This document shows, one piece after another, positions 1 to 7,805 of a DNA stretch of 37,435 bases. Numbering within the stretch: the first letter of the stretch is position 1; each line of letters starts with the position of its first letter. Source of the DNA: UBA3537 sp049889395 (GTDB lineage: Bacteria; Bacteroidota; Bacteroidia; Flavobacteriales; Flavobacteriaceae); contig JBMHDM010000029.1 in the NCBI GenBank assembly GCA_049889395.1, positions 1-37,435 on the forward strand. The letters are read 5' to 3'. The notes under the pieces are model-generated. The model was not told the origin of the DNA. It was given only the letters and a program-made list of their open reading frames with translations, and did not search any database. Made by a program: the position numbers and the translations under genes.

Positions 1-1
1 A

Positions 2-91
2 ACCAACTTATTAGGGGATGAGTACTTTACAGCATTTGGGACAGGTTTTATCGGTTCTATGTACTACATCGGATGGACAATTAACAATTAA
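2..91 (+). CDS. C-terminal end of a probable outer-membrane protein (5' end outside window)
   Basis: An open frame enters from the left edge and ends at TAA (89-91), leaving 29 residues. They are rich in Gly, Tyr, Phe and Trp and end in an amphipathic, beta-strand-like stretch (GSMYYIGWTINN), as expected for the last strand of a beta-barrel. The next gene starts 11 bp downstream on the same strand, so the two are probably co-transcribed. From memory, FadL/OmpP1-type porins often precede GDSL lipoproteins in flavobacteria, so that family is a guess; 29 residues are too few to assign one. Confidence 0.45.
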   Translation, partial: TNLLGDEYFTAFGTGFIGSMYYIGWTINN

Positions 92-102
92 AAAATAATA
101 CA

Positions 103-1638
103 ATGAAAAACTTAAAATATTTATTTTTCTCGTTTTTACTTTTTGGAATTTATTCCTGTAATGAAGTAGAAGACGTGCTTGAGGACAATGGCGTATCAGC
201 TGCTGAACCATTGCCCGCCTTATCTATTGAAGGTACAGGTTTAGACTTCTCTAATTACATTGCCGTTGGACCCTCATTCAGTGCTGGTGTTTCTGATGGA
301 ACTGTCTTTTTGGCTAGTCAAAATAATTCTTGGCCAAACATCATGTCTATGGAATTTGCAAAAGCAGGGGGTGGTGAATTTAAACAACCTACAATGGATG
401 ATAATTTTGGTGGTTTAGCGCTCGGTGGAACAAGGATTATTGGGCCAAGACTGGTTTTTAACGGCTCAGGGCCAGCCCCATTAGAGTCAGTTATAGGGCC
501 GGTTACAGTTCAGACCGATCTATTAAATCCACCAACTGGTCCTTTTAATAATTTAGGGGTGCCAGGCGCAAGAAGTTTCCACTTTGTTGCGCCAGGATAT
601 GGCAATATCGCTAATGTAGCTGCTGGTTTGGCAAACCCTTATGCAACTCGATTGACAGGATCAACGCCAAATGCATCAATTATTGAATTAGCAGCCTCTC
701 AAAACCCTAGCTTTTTTACTTTATCCTTATTCGGAGGCAATGATGTCTTGGGATATGCAACTGGGGGGGCGGACCAAAATGCAGATGCGATTACAGAGTT
801 ACCCACTTTTGAAGCGGCTTTAAACGCTTCTCTAACTGCCCTAACGGCTAATGGTGCCAAAGGTGTAGTGTCTGGAACACCACATGTGACGGATTTACCA
901 TATTTTACGACAGTTCCCCATAACCCCGTTCCTTTAGATGCTGCTACTGCAGCAGCCTTAAACCAAGGCTATGCCGCCTACAATGGTGGTTTACAAGCTG
1001 TTTTAGCAGCTTTGGCTGGAACACCATTTGAGGGTGCTTTTACCGCAGAAGAAGCTGCCCAAAGAACTATCGCATTCAGCGAAGGTCAAAATGCTGTTGT
1101 TATTATTGATGAAAGCCTAACAGATTTAGGTGCAATTAATCCTGCCTTTGCAGCTATACCTAAATATCGACAAGCTACTGAAAATGATTTAATGGTCCTT
1201 ACAAGTGCTTCGTTTATTGGGACATTAGCAGACCCTAACAACCCGCTTTCAGTAAATGGTGTTGCAGTGCCTCTAGCAGATAATTGGGTTGTAACTGAAA
1301 CAGAAGTTGATGAAATTATTGCTGCAACTGATGCCATGAATGATAGTGTAGAAGCTGCTGCACAAAATTTTGGCGTACCTTATGTAGATCTACAATCTAT
1401 CTTATCTCAAGCCTCCTCTACTGGAATAATGTTTGATGATTACCAAATGAATACGAGTTTGGTCTTTGGTGGACTAGTTAGCTTAGACGGCGTTCACTTG
1501 ACTGCAAGAGGATATGCTTACATGGCTAATTCTTTCTTGAGTGCAATCGATGCTCATTACGGTTCAAATTTTGTAGCTTCTGGAAGTTTGGCAAAAGCCG
1601 GTGATTATCCCACCGCGTATAGTCCAACTTTACAATAG
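103..1638 (+). CDS. SGNH/GDSL-family hydrolase lipoprotein
   Basis: A 511-residue secreted lipoprotein, probably an esterase or lipase-like hydrolase of the cell envelope. The N-terminus is a lipoprotein signal with the modified Cys at residue 19, followed by an acidic stretch. Block I of the SGNH fold reads VGPSFSAG, with the nucleophile Ser at about residue 58; the usual Asp or Asn before it is Pro. Block III is FGGNDV, and block V near the C-terminus is DGVHLTARGY, supplying catalytic Asp and His. The middle is Ala- and Gly-rich. The family is known in Bacteroidota but substrates are mostly unknown. It follows an outer-membrane protein fragment by 11 bp and ends at a strong terminator, so these two genes form the end of one transcript. 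The family call is firm; the substrate is not predictable. Confidence 0.85.
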   Translation: MKNLKYLFFSFLLFGIYSCNEVEDVLEDNGVSAAEPLPALSIEGTGLDFSNYIAVGPSFSAGVSDGTVFLASQNNSWPNIMSMEFAKAGGGEFKQPTMDDNFGGLALGGTRIIGPRLVFNGSGPAPLESVIGPVTVQTDLLNPPTGPFNNLGVPGARSFHFVAPGYGNIANVAAGLANPYATRLTGSTPNASIIELAASQNPSFFTLSLFGGNDVLGYATGGADQNADAITELPTFEAALNASLTALTANGAKGVVSGTPHVTDLPYFTTVPHNPVPLDAATAAALNQGYAAYNGGLQAVLAALAGTPFEGAFTAEEAAQRTIAFSEGQNAVVIIDESLTDLGAINPAFAAIPKYRQATENDLMVLTSASFIGTLADPNNPLSVNGVAVPLADNWVVTETEVDEIIAATDAMNDSVEAAAQNFGVPYVDLQSILSQASSTGIMFDDYQMNTSLVFGGLVSLDGVHLTARGYAYMANSFLSAIDAHYGSNFVASGSLAKAGDYPTAYSPTLQ

Positions 1639-1660
1639 AACATTAACATCTATTTTATTA

Positions 1661-1690
1661 AAAAACCCAGCATATTGTGCTGGGTTTTTT
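1661..1690 (+). terminator. Rho-independent terminator after the GDSL lipoprotein gene
   Basis: A perfect 12-bp stem (1661-1672 paired with 1678-1689) with GC-rich core CCCAGCA/TGCTGGG, a 5-nt loop (TATTG) and a T run on the 3' side. It lies 22 bp after the stop codon and separates this transcript from atpD. Confidence 0.9.
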
Positions 1691-1702
1691 GTTAATATTA
1701 TC

Positions 1703-1710
1703 TATCTTTG
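1703..1710 (+). promoter_or_regulatory. Candidate promoter (-7 box) for atpD-atpC
   Basis: TATCTTTG matches the Bacteroidota -7 consensus TAnnTTTG and lies just after the upstream terminator, 61 bp before atpD. A TTG at 1675-1677 is the nearest -33 candidate, but the spacing of 25 is slightly long. The position is convincing; the -33 half is weak. Confidence 0.5.
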
Positions 1711-1771
1711 CAGCGCAAAAACAATACGTTTTTTAAAAATATTTTAGCAAAAAACATAAACCACAATAGTA

Positions 1772-3280
1772 ATGTCAAAAGTTACAGGTAAAGTCTCTCA
1801 AATCGTAGGTCCAGTTATTGATGTTGAATTTGACGCAGGGTCAGCACTTCCAAAAATTTATGATTCATTAGAAATCAGTCGTAAAGACGGTTCAACATTA
1901 GTTCTTGAAGTTCAATCCCATATTGGTGAAAATGCCGTGCGAACCATCGCTATGGATTCCTCCGACGGTCTTAGTCGAGGTACTGAAGTATCAGCTACTG
2001 GTGCGCCGATTCAAGTTCCTATAGGTGACGATGTTTATGGTCGACTATTTAATGTTATTGGGGATGCCATTGATGGACTAGGAAATTTACCAAAATCCGG
2101 TAAAGATGGATTACCTATTCACAGAGAAGCTCCAAAATTTGAAGACTTGTCTACCTCAACAGAAGTTCTTTTTACGGGGATAAAAGTCATTGACTTGATT
2201 GAGCCCTATGCCAAAGGGGGTAAAATTGGCCTATTTGGTGGTGCTGGTGTAGGAAAAACCGTTTTAATCCAGGAACTAATTAACAACATTGCGAAAGGAC
2301 ACGGAGGGCTGTCTGTATTTGCTGGTGTAGGAGAAAGAACCCGTGAAGGAAATGACTTACTTCGTGAAATGTTGGAGTCTGGAATTATAAAATATGGTGA
2401 GGATTTTATGCACTCTATGGAAGACGGTGGATGGGATCTTAAAAAAGTAGATAAAACTGCCATGAAAGAATCCAAAGCAACTTTTGTTTTTGGTCAAATG
2501 AACGAGCCTCCAGGTGCCCGTGCACGAGTGGCCTTGTCTGGGCTAACTATAGCAGAATACTTCCGTGATGGTGCTGGCGATGGTCAAGGTAAAGATGTTT
2601 TATTCTTTGTTGATAATATTTTCCGATTTACACAAGCTGGTTCTGAAGTATCTGCTCTACTTGGACGAATGCCATCAGCAGTAGGATATCAACCGACATT
2701 AGCCACAGAAATGGGGGCCATGCAAGAGCGAATTACATCTACAAAGAAGGGGTCGATTACTTCTGTTCAAGCGGTTTATGTGCCTGCAGATGACCTTACG
2801 GATCCTGCTCCTGCTACGACATTTGCGCATTTGGATGCGACAACGGTATTGTCACGTAAAATTGCTGAATTGGGAATTTACCCCGCGGTGGATCCTTTAG
2901 ATTCTACATCAAGAATCCTAACAGCAGATATTTTAGGAAATGAACATTACGATTGTGCACAACGTGTCAAAGAATTGTTACAACGCTATAAAGAATTGCA
3001 AGATATCATTGCCATTTTAGGAATGGAGGAGTTGTCTGAAGAAGACAAACTGGCAGTTGGTCGCGCACGAAGAGTGCAACGATTTTTGTCTCAGCCATTC
3101 CATGTAGCAGAGCAATTCACAGGAATTCCTGGTGTACTTGTAGATATTAAAGACACCATCAAAGGATTTAATATGATTATGGATGGTGAATTAGATCACT
3201 TGCCCGAAGCGGCCTTCAACCTTAAGGGTACCATTGAAGATGCCATTGAAGCTGGTGAAAAAATGTTAGCTGACGCTTAA
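1772..3280 (+). CDS. atpD: F1 ATP synthase subunit beta
   Basis: The catalytic beta subunit of F1Fo ATP synthase, which makes ATP from ADP and phosphate on the cytoplasmic face of the membrane. The 502-residue length is normal. It has the N-terminal beta-barrel (VTGKVSQIVGPVIDVEF), the Walker A loop GGAGVGKT at 156-163, the GERTREGNDL segment, the ALLGRMPSAVGYQPTLATEMG region, and the C-terminal DELSEED-type loop as MEELSEED. It is followed 14 bp later by atpC. No other atp genes are nearby, the split arrangement known in Bacteroidota where alpha, gamma, delta and Fo genes lie elsewhere. ATG start; a terminator and a TAnnTTTG box precede it. Confidence 0.98.
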   Translation: MSKVTGKVSQIVGPVIDVEFDAGSALPKIYDSLEISRKDGSTLVLEVQSHIGENAVRTIAMDSSDGLSRGTEVSATGAPIQVPIGDDVYGRLFNVIGDAIDGLGNLPKSGKDGLPIHREAPKFEDLSTSTEVLFTGIKVIDLIEPYAKGGKIGLFGGAGVGKTVLIQELINNIAKGHGGLSVFAGVGERTREGNDLLREMLESGIIKYGEDFMHSMEDGGWDLKKVDKTAMKESKATFVFGQMNEPPGARARVALSGLTIAEYFRDGAGDGQGKDVLFFVDNIFRFTQAGSEVSALLGRMPSAVGYQPTLATEMGAMQERITSTKKGSITSVQAVYVPADDLTDPAPATTFAHLDATTVLSRKIAELGIYPAVDPLDSTSRILTADILGNEHYDCAQRVKELLQRYKELQDIIAILGMEELSEEDKLAVGRARRVQRFLSQPFHVAEQFTGIPGVLVDIKDTIKGFNMIMDGELDHLPEAAFNLKGTIEDAIEAGEKMLADA

Positions 3281-3294
3281 TTTTAATTATAAGG

Positions 3295-3570
3295 ATGTAT
3301 TTAGAAATTGTTTCTCCCGAAACTACACTATTCAAAGGCGACGTCAATAGCGTCTCAGTGCCTGGTATCAGCGGTGAATTTGAAATGCTTAATAATCACG
3401 CCCCTATTGTTTCAATACTGAAAGAGGGTTATGTAAAAATCAGTGGCTCTATCCAAATTGATGACGATCATGCATCAAAATTTGAAAAAAAAGATAGTGG
3501 TTATTGGCTCGCAATCAACTCTGGAACTATTGAAATGAATGCTAATAAAATCATTGTATTGGCAGATTAG
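3295..3570 (+). CDS. atpC: F1 ATP synthase subunit epsilon, short form
   Basis: The epsilon subunit of the F1 central stalk. At 91 residues it contains only the N-terminal beta-sandwich (MYLEIVSPETTLFKGDV, GISGEFEMLNNHAPIVSIL) and lacks the C-terminal helical hairpin of the roughly 135-residue enterobacterial form. In other bacteria that hairpin inhibits ATP hydrolysis, so this enzyme should be regulated differently. Short epsilon subunits are known in Bacteroidota, so this is probably not a truncation. It lies 14 bp after atpD and ends at a terminator, making a two-gene operon. Confidence 0.93.
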   Translation: MYLEIVSPETTLFKGDVNSVSVPGISGEFEMLNNHAPIVSILKEGYVKISGSIQIDDDHASKFEKKDSGYWLAINSGTIEMNANKIIVLAD

Positions 3571-3593
3571 TTCCTTTTTTGTCCAAATGAAAC

Positions 3594-3632
3594 ATAACCC
3601 TAGGGTATTATAACCTTTAGGGTTATTTTTTT
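3594..3632 (+). terminator. Terminator after atpC
   Basis: A 9-bp perfect stem (ATAACCCTA 3594-3602 with TAGGGTTAT 3618-3626), a 15-nt loop and a T run at 3626-3632. The T run lies only on the + strand side, so it should stop atpDC transcription but not the convergent gene ending at 3634. Confidence 0.75.
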
Positions 3633-3633
3633 A

Positions 3634-4416
3634 TCAACACCCTTTGAATTTGGCTTGGCGTTTTTCCAAAAAGGCTGTTGTGCCTTCCTTAAAATCTTCT
3701 GTGCCAAAACATTTAGCAAACTCTGTAATTTCGATATCATAACCATTTATACCTGTCTGAAAATTAGCATTGACCGCCCGAATGGCGCCAGCTATAGCCA
3801 AAGGCCCATTAGATTTGATCTTTTCGGCCAAAGCATGACAATGGGATATCAAATCTTCTTGTGTTGTTACAGCATTGACCAGCCCCCACCGTTCTGCCTT
3901 AGAAGCATCTATCATTTGAGCAGTAGTGATCATTTGAAGTGCACGACCCTTGCCTATCAATTGAGCTAAACGTTGTGTTCCGCCATAGCCTGGAATCACA
4001 CCAAGACTAACCTCTGGAAGTCCCATTCGGGCATTATCGCTAGCTACTCTGAAATGAGCAGCCATAGCCAATTCTAAACCACCCCCAAGAGCGAATCCAT
4101 TAATAGCTGCTATAACTGGAACTTCTAATTGTTCAACGAAGTCGAATAAAGTATGTTGCCCTTTGCGAGAGAGGTGTTCAGCTTGTTGTACATCAAAATC
4201 GGCAAATTCACTGATGTCAGCTCCTGCTACAAAAGCTTTATCTCCACTTCCTGTTAATATAATAGCTCTAATCTCTTTGTTTAAGTTTGCTGCACTAAAA
4301 GCTTGATGAAGTTCCGCAATGGTGTCTTTGTTTAAAGCATTCAACTTTTTGGGCCGTTGAATGGTTATAGTTAATATCTGATGCTGTTGTTGAATGGATA
4401 TTGAATTAAACGTCAT
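3634..4416 (-). CDS. Enoyl-CoA hydratase (crotonase family)
   Basis: A 260-residue crotonase-fold enzyme that probably hydrates trans-2-enoyl-CoA in fatty-acid or amino-acid catabolism. It has the oxyanion-hole segment FVAGADISEF at about 62-71 and the GGGLELAMA and LPEVSLG segments, which place Glu115 and Glu135 where the two catalytic glutamates of true enoyl-CoA hydratases lie. The length is typical. Its ATG overlaps the TGA of the upstream histidine kinase gene (ATGA), suggesting translational coupling, although the two proteins have no known functional link. Other crotonase activities, such as a FadB1-like or methylglutaconyl-CoA hydratase, cannot be excluded. Confidence 0.9.
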   Translation of the reverse strand: MTFNSISIQQQHQILTITIQRPKKLNALNKDTIAELHQAFSAANLNKEIRAIILTGSGDKAFVAGADISEFADFDVQQAEHLSRKGQHTLFDFVEQLEVPVIAAINGFALGGGLELAMAAHFRVASDNARMGLPEVSLGVIPGYGGTQRLAQLIGKGRALQMITTAQMIDASKAERWGLVNAVTTQEDLISHCHALAEKIKSNGPLAIAGAIRAVNANFQTGINGYDIEITEFAKCFGTEDFKEGTTAFLEKRQAKFKGC

Positions 4417-5873
4417 GAGTTATTTTGTTTTGGAAACGATATAGTGAAAACTGTTCCATCCCCTAAATTGGTTTTGAATGAAATATCTCCATTGTAAGTT
4501 TCAATAATATTTTTTACTATAGGCAACCCAAGCCCCATTCCACTAGTTTTGGTGGTAAACTTAGGTTCGAATATTTTTTCGGCAATATCATCTTCAATTC
4601 CTGTCCCGTTGTCTTTGACTTGTATAAATACATTTAGTTGATCGTGATCTAAATGAACGTCAATTTTTGGGGTTTTATGTTCTGGAATAGATTGAATTGC
4701 ATTTTTGACTAAGTTGGTTACGACTCTATTAATTTGAACTTTATCGACCGTTGCTAAAATTTGAGAACTGGAAGAATGAAATGTTACTTCATTAGATGGG
4801 AATATTTCTAAAGCCCGTTCAACCACTTCAACCAAATTGATGTTTTCTAGGTTTTGTGTTGGCATTTTTGCAAAATTTGAAAACGCTTCAGCTATTTTGC
4901 TCATTGTGTCGATTTGCTGAATGATGGTTTTACTGTATTCATCAATCTTTTTTTCGATATTCTTATCATTTTTATCAAATTGCCTCTGAAAGCTTTGCAC
5001 GCTTAAACGCATAGGTGTAAGCGGATTTTTAATCTCATGAGCAACTTGTTTGGCCATTTCTCGCCAGGCTTGTTCTCTTTCGCTTGACGCTAATTTTTTG
5101 GCACTTTCTTCCAGATCATCAATCATATTATTATAGGATTCGACCAGTGATTTGATTTCTGTTGTAACACCATCTATTGGTATTTTTTTATTGCTTTTTT
5201 CAAATCGAGTTTGATACATTTTATCGCTGATGGCTTTTAAAGACTTGGTGATAAACTTGGACATAAAGTAGGCAAAAATAACCGCTACAAAAATCATAAT
5301 GATATAGGCGTAGCCCAATCGTCCCAGAAATTCTTTTAGCTCTGCTGGATTCAAGGAATTATCATCGTAATAGGGAACATTGAGTATGGCTAATGGTTTA
5401 GAAAATTGATCATTCAAAACTAGATATGAGGCCCTGTAGTTACCATCTAAAAGTTTATTTTTTTCGACATATCGCTTCGAAACAATTTGACTTAAGGTAT
5501 CTAAAATATAGCCCGATAAATTTTGTGTATCTAAATCATTTTCTAGCCTCGGTTTAGAGGTTTTAATTAGACTACCTTCTAGATCATATAGATTAAAAGT
5601 AACGTTATGGATGTTGGCAATTTCATAAATCTTATCTTTAAAAATAAGGGGTAAATTTTCTGACTTAACTTCTAAAGTTGAGGCCTTCAGCACATAGTTG
5701 ATGCTAGAAACAAGCTGGGCCTCTTTACGCTCTAGGCGCTTTTGATGATATTCTTGGGATTGCTCATTGTATTGATATACGGTAACTACGGCAATAAGTA
5801 TGGATGCCAACACAACAAGTAGAATCATATAAAAAAAGATTCTAGAGCTTAATGACAAATTGCGCTTGGACAT
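4413..5873 (-). CDS. Membrane sensor histidine kinase, HAMP type (NtrY-like)
   Basis: A 486-residue sensor kinase. A membrane helix at about 12-33, a periplasmic domain at about 35-185 and a second helix at about 186-206 are followed by a HAMP linker at about 207-260. The HisKA H-box AHEIKNPLTP places the phosphorylated His at 279. The ATPase domain carries the N box (NLVKNAIQSIP), G1 (DNGTGI), F (FEPKFTTK) and G2 (GMGLGLPIVKNI) motifs, so the enzyme looks catalytically complete. No response regulator lies beside it, so its partner is elsewhere. It sits 49 bp downstream of hemJ in the same orientation and overlaps the enoyl-CoA hydratase start by 4 bp. The signal sensed is unknown; its place at the end of a heme run may be coincidental. 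Confidence 0.92.
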   Translation of the reverse strand: MSKRNLSLSSRIFFYMILLVVLASILIAVVTVYQYNEQSQEYHQKRLERKEAQLVSSINYVLKASTLEVKSENLPLIFKDKIYEIANIHNVTFNLYDLEGSLIKTSKPRLENDLDTQNLSGYILDTLSQIVSKRYVEKNKLLDGNYRASYLVLNDQFSKPLAILNVPYYDDNSLNPAELKEFLGRLGYAYIIMIFVAVIFAYFMSKFITKSLKAISDKMYQTRFEKSNKKIPIDGVTTEIKSLVESYNNMIDDLEESAKKLASSEREQAWREMAKQVAHEIKNPLTPMRLSVQSFQRQFDKNDKNIEKKIDEYSKTIIQQIDTMSKIAEAFSNFAKMPTQNLENINLVEVVERALEIFPSNEVTFHSSSSQILATVDKVQINRVVTNLVKNAIQSIPEHKTPKIDVHLDHDQLNVFIQVKDNGTGIEDDIAEKIFEPKFTTKTSGMGLGLPIVKNIIETYNGDISFKTNLGDGTVFTISFPKQNNS

Positions 5874-5922
5874 GCCTAATTAATTTCTATAAAAATAAAA
5901 CAAAAATGATGTCTGGCCTAAT

Positions 5923-6459
5923 TTAGTCTTGGCGTGTCTTTTTATAGAGCTTTATTCCAAGCATCAAAATCACCGCAAGTCCCAGTAATCCAATCAACCC
6001 ATAAACCATGTTTAGGGTATTTTTTAAAATAACCAGGAAAACAATAGCAAATAAAATCAGTGTGGCACCTTCGTTCCAAAGCCGCATGAAATTTGAAGTA
6101 TATTTGATTTCATTCCGTTGAAAAGACTTAAATATAAGGTGTGTTTTTATATGATATGCAACAAGTAAAACAACAAAAGTAAGTTTAACATGCATCCATG
6201 GCTGCTCAATCCAATAGGGCGCTATGTGAAGCAACCACAAGGCGAATATTGTGGCTAAAACTGCAGATGGCCAAGTAATAATGTACCATAAACGCTTGCT
6301 CATTAGAATTAATTGACGAGATAAAATTTCCTTTTCTTTAGCTGATTTTTGATGAGCTTCTATGTGATATATAAATAATCGGGGGATGTAAAAAAGTCCT
6401 GCAAACCATGTGATAACAAAAATCAAATGCAACGATTTTATGTAGTTGTAATATTCCAT
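5923..6459 (-). CDS. hemJ: HemJ-type protoporphyrinogen IX oxidase
   Basis: A 178-residue membrane protein of the HemJ (UPF0093) family, which oxidises protoporphyrinogen IX to protoporphyrin IX in the cytoplasmic membrane. It has four to five hydrophobic segments. Family hallmarks are the first helix with an early His (SLHLIFVITWFAGLFYIPR, His11), WMHVKLTF (Lys92) and RLWNEGATL. I chose the ATG at 6459, which overlaps the MATE stop by one base (TGATG); a TTG one codon upstream is also open. It shares its strand and probably its transcript with hemH, the next enzyme in the pathway, which supports HemJ over a generic CopD-like protein. No other protoporphyrinogen oxidase gene (hemG or hemY type) is visible in the window. 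Confidence 0.87.
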   Translation of the reverse strand: MEYYNYIKSLHLIFVITWFAGLFYIPRLFIYHIEAHQKSAKEKEILSRQLILMSKRLWYIITWPSAVLATIFALWLLHIAPYWIEQPWMHVKLTFVVLLVAYHIKTHLIFKSFQRNEIKYTSNFMRLWNEGATLILFAIVFLVILKNTLNMVYGLIGLLGLAVILMLGIKLYKKTRQD

Positions 6460-7805
6460 CAAGATTCAATTAAATTTAATCTCATTTCTCGCCGTAAAAA
6501 ATAGGCCGTTAAAAGGGTTGACAATACATCTGAAACAGGAAATGCCATCCACACGCCAAGTTCTTCATACCATAAAGGTAAAATAAAAATTAAAGGAATA
6601 AAGAAAAACCCTTGCCTAGATAATGTTAAAAGCAATGCTGGTGTTGCTTTCCCCACAGCCTGAAAATAGGCTGCTCCAATCAATTGAATGGCAATTATTG
6701 GTGTGGCCAGAAAAACCCAACGCATGGCAGTTGGTGTCTTTTCTATCACTAAAACATCATTAGTAAATATGAGCGTTATTGTGTCTGAAAACCCAAAAAG
6801 AAGTAAAAAAATAATGGTCGCCAAGACCATTGAATACCGTATGGCAATACGGATAATTTGTCGCACACGATTCACATTTTTGGCGCCATAATTGAATCCA
6901 GCTATTGGAATGAACCCTTGAGTAATTCCAAAAATTGGGAACAGCGCAAACATGAGCATACGAGACACAATGGCATATGCCGTAACCGAAGTTTCGCCAC
7001 CAAAATCGAACAAAATATTATTCATGAGTAAATAGGTTATACTCACTATAGCTTGACGGGACAGAGTGACCGATCCTAAACTTGCAATTTCAAATACAAT
7101 ATTTTTATTGAACCAAAAATGATTTAATGTGAGTTTCATTTCGGAGTGCTTAGAGCAGAAAAACCAAAAAATAAACGCAAAACAAAATGCGTATGAACCC
7201 GTTGTAGCCCATGCAGCTCCAGTCATGCCTAAATCAAGAAATTTTATAAAAACAACGTCCAAAATCAGATTAGAAACAGAGGGTATAACCATGGCGTACA
7301 TGGCAAATTTTGGTTTACCTTCAGCCCTAATAACGGTATTCCCCATCATAGATAAGGCCAATAGCGGGACACCATAAAGCACGATTCTGTAATAGGTTTT
7401 GGCCGGTTGAAAAATTTCACCTTTACCCCCAAAAACTGGTATTATATCATCAATAAAAAATAGGCCAAAACAAACCAAAAAAGAAGTTAGTGCAATTGTT
7501 AAAGTCACCTGATTCCCGAAGGTTTTAAGGGCTTTAGTTTTAGACTCTGATCCTAAAGCACGTGAAACAATTGAAGACCCTCCAATACCTATAGCCATCC
7601 CTAGTGCAGCAATAAAAAAAGACACTGGAAGAACGACATTAATGGCCGCAATTGCTGCGGAGCCAATCCATTGGCCCACAAAAATTGTATCTACCAGAAT
7701 ATTTAATGACATGACCAAAATGCCGATAGAAGCAGGTACCGCCTGACGAACAAGTAGTTTTCCTATAGGTGAAGTTCCAAAATCAGAAACAGTAGCTTTT
7801 GTCAT
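6459..7805 (-). CDS. MATE-family efflux transporter
   Basis: A 448-residue multidrug and toxic compound extrusion transporter with about 12 predicted membrane helices in two related halves. The N-terminal part (GKLLVRQAVPASIGILVMSL, followed by a VDTIFVGQWIG segment) is typical, as is a second copy of the fold beginning near 230. Members exchange Na+ or H+ for drugs or metabolites. The gene starts on the base after the hemH stop and its stop overlaps the hemJ start, so it lies between the last two enzymes of heme synthesis. That placement suggests, without proving, export of a porphyrin or related toxic intermediate. A DinF-like multidrug exporter is the default alternative. Confidence 0.92.
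   Translation of the reverse strand: MTKATVSDFGTSPIGKLLVRQAVPASIGILVMSLNILVDTIFVGQWIGSAAIAAINVVLPVSFFIAALGMAIGIGGSSIVSRALGSESKTKALKTFGNQVTLTIALTSFLVCFGLFFIDDIIPVFGGKGEIFQPAKTYYRIVLYGVPLLALSMMGNTVIRAEGKPKFAMYAMVIPSVSNLILDVVFIKFLDLGMTGAAWATTGSYAFCFAFIFWFFCSKHSEMKLTLNHFWFNKNIVFEIASLGSVTLSRQAIVSITYLLMNNILFDFGGETSVTAYAIVSRMLMFALFPIFGITQGFIPIAGFNYGAKNVNRVRQIIRIAIRYSMVLATIIFLLLFGFSDTITLIFTNDVLVIEKTPTAMRWVFLATPIIAIQLIGAAYFQAVGKATPALLLTLSRQGFFFIPLIFILPLWYEELGVWMAFPVSDVLSTLLTAYFLRREMRLNLIES

Noticed and set aside
11..211. Minus-strand open frame of 66 codons at the left edge
   Set aside because: It overlaps the start of the GDSL lipoprotein gene and the tail of the preceding + strand gene, and its protein has no family features.
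6462..6462. TTG at 6462 as hemJ start
   Set aside because: The ATG one codon downstream forms a TGATG junction with the MATE stop and gives the usual HemJ N-terminus.
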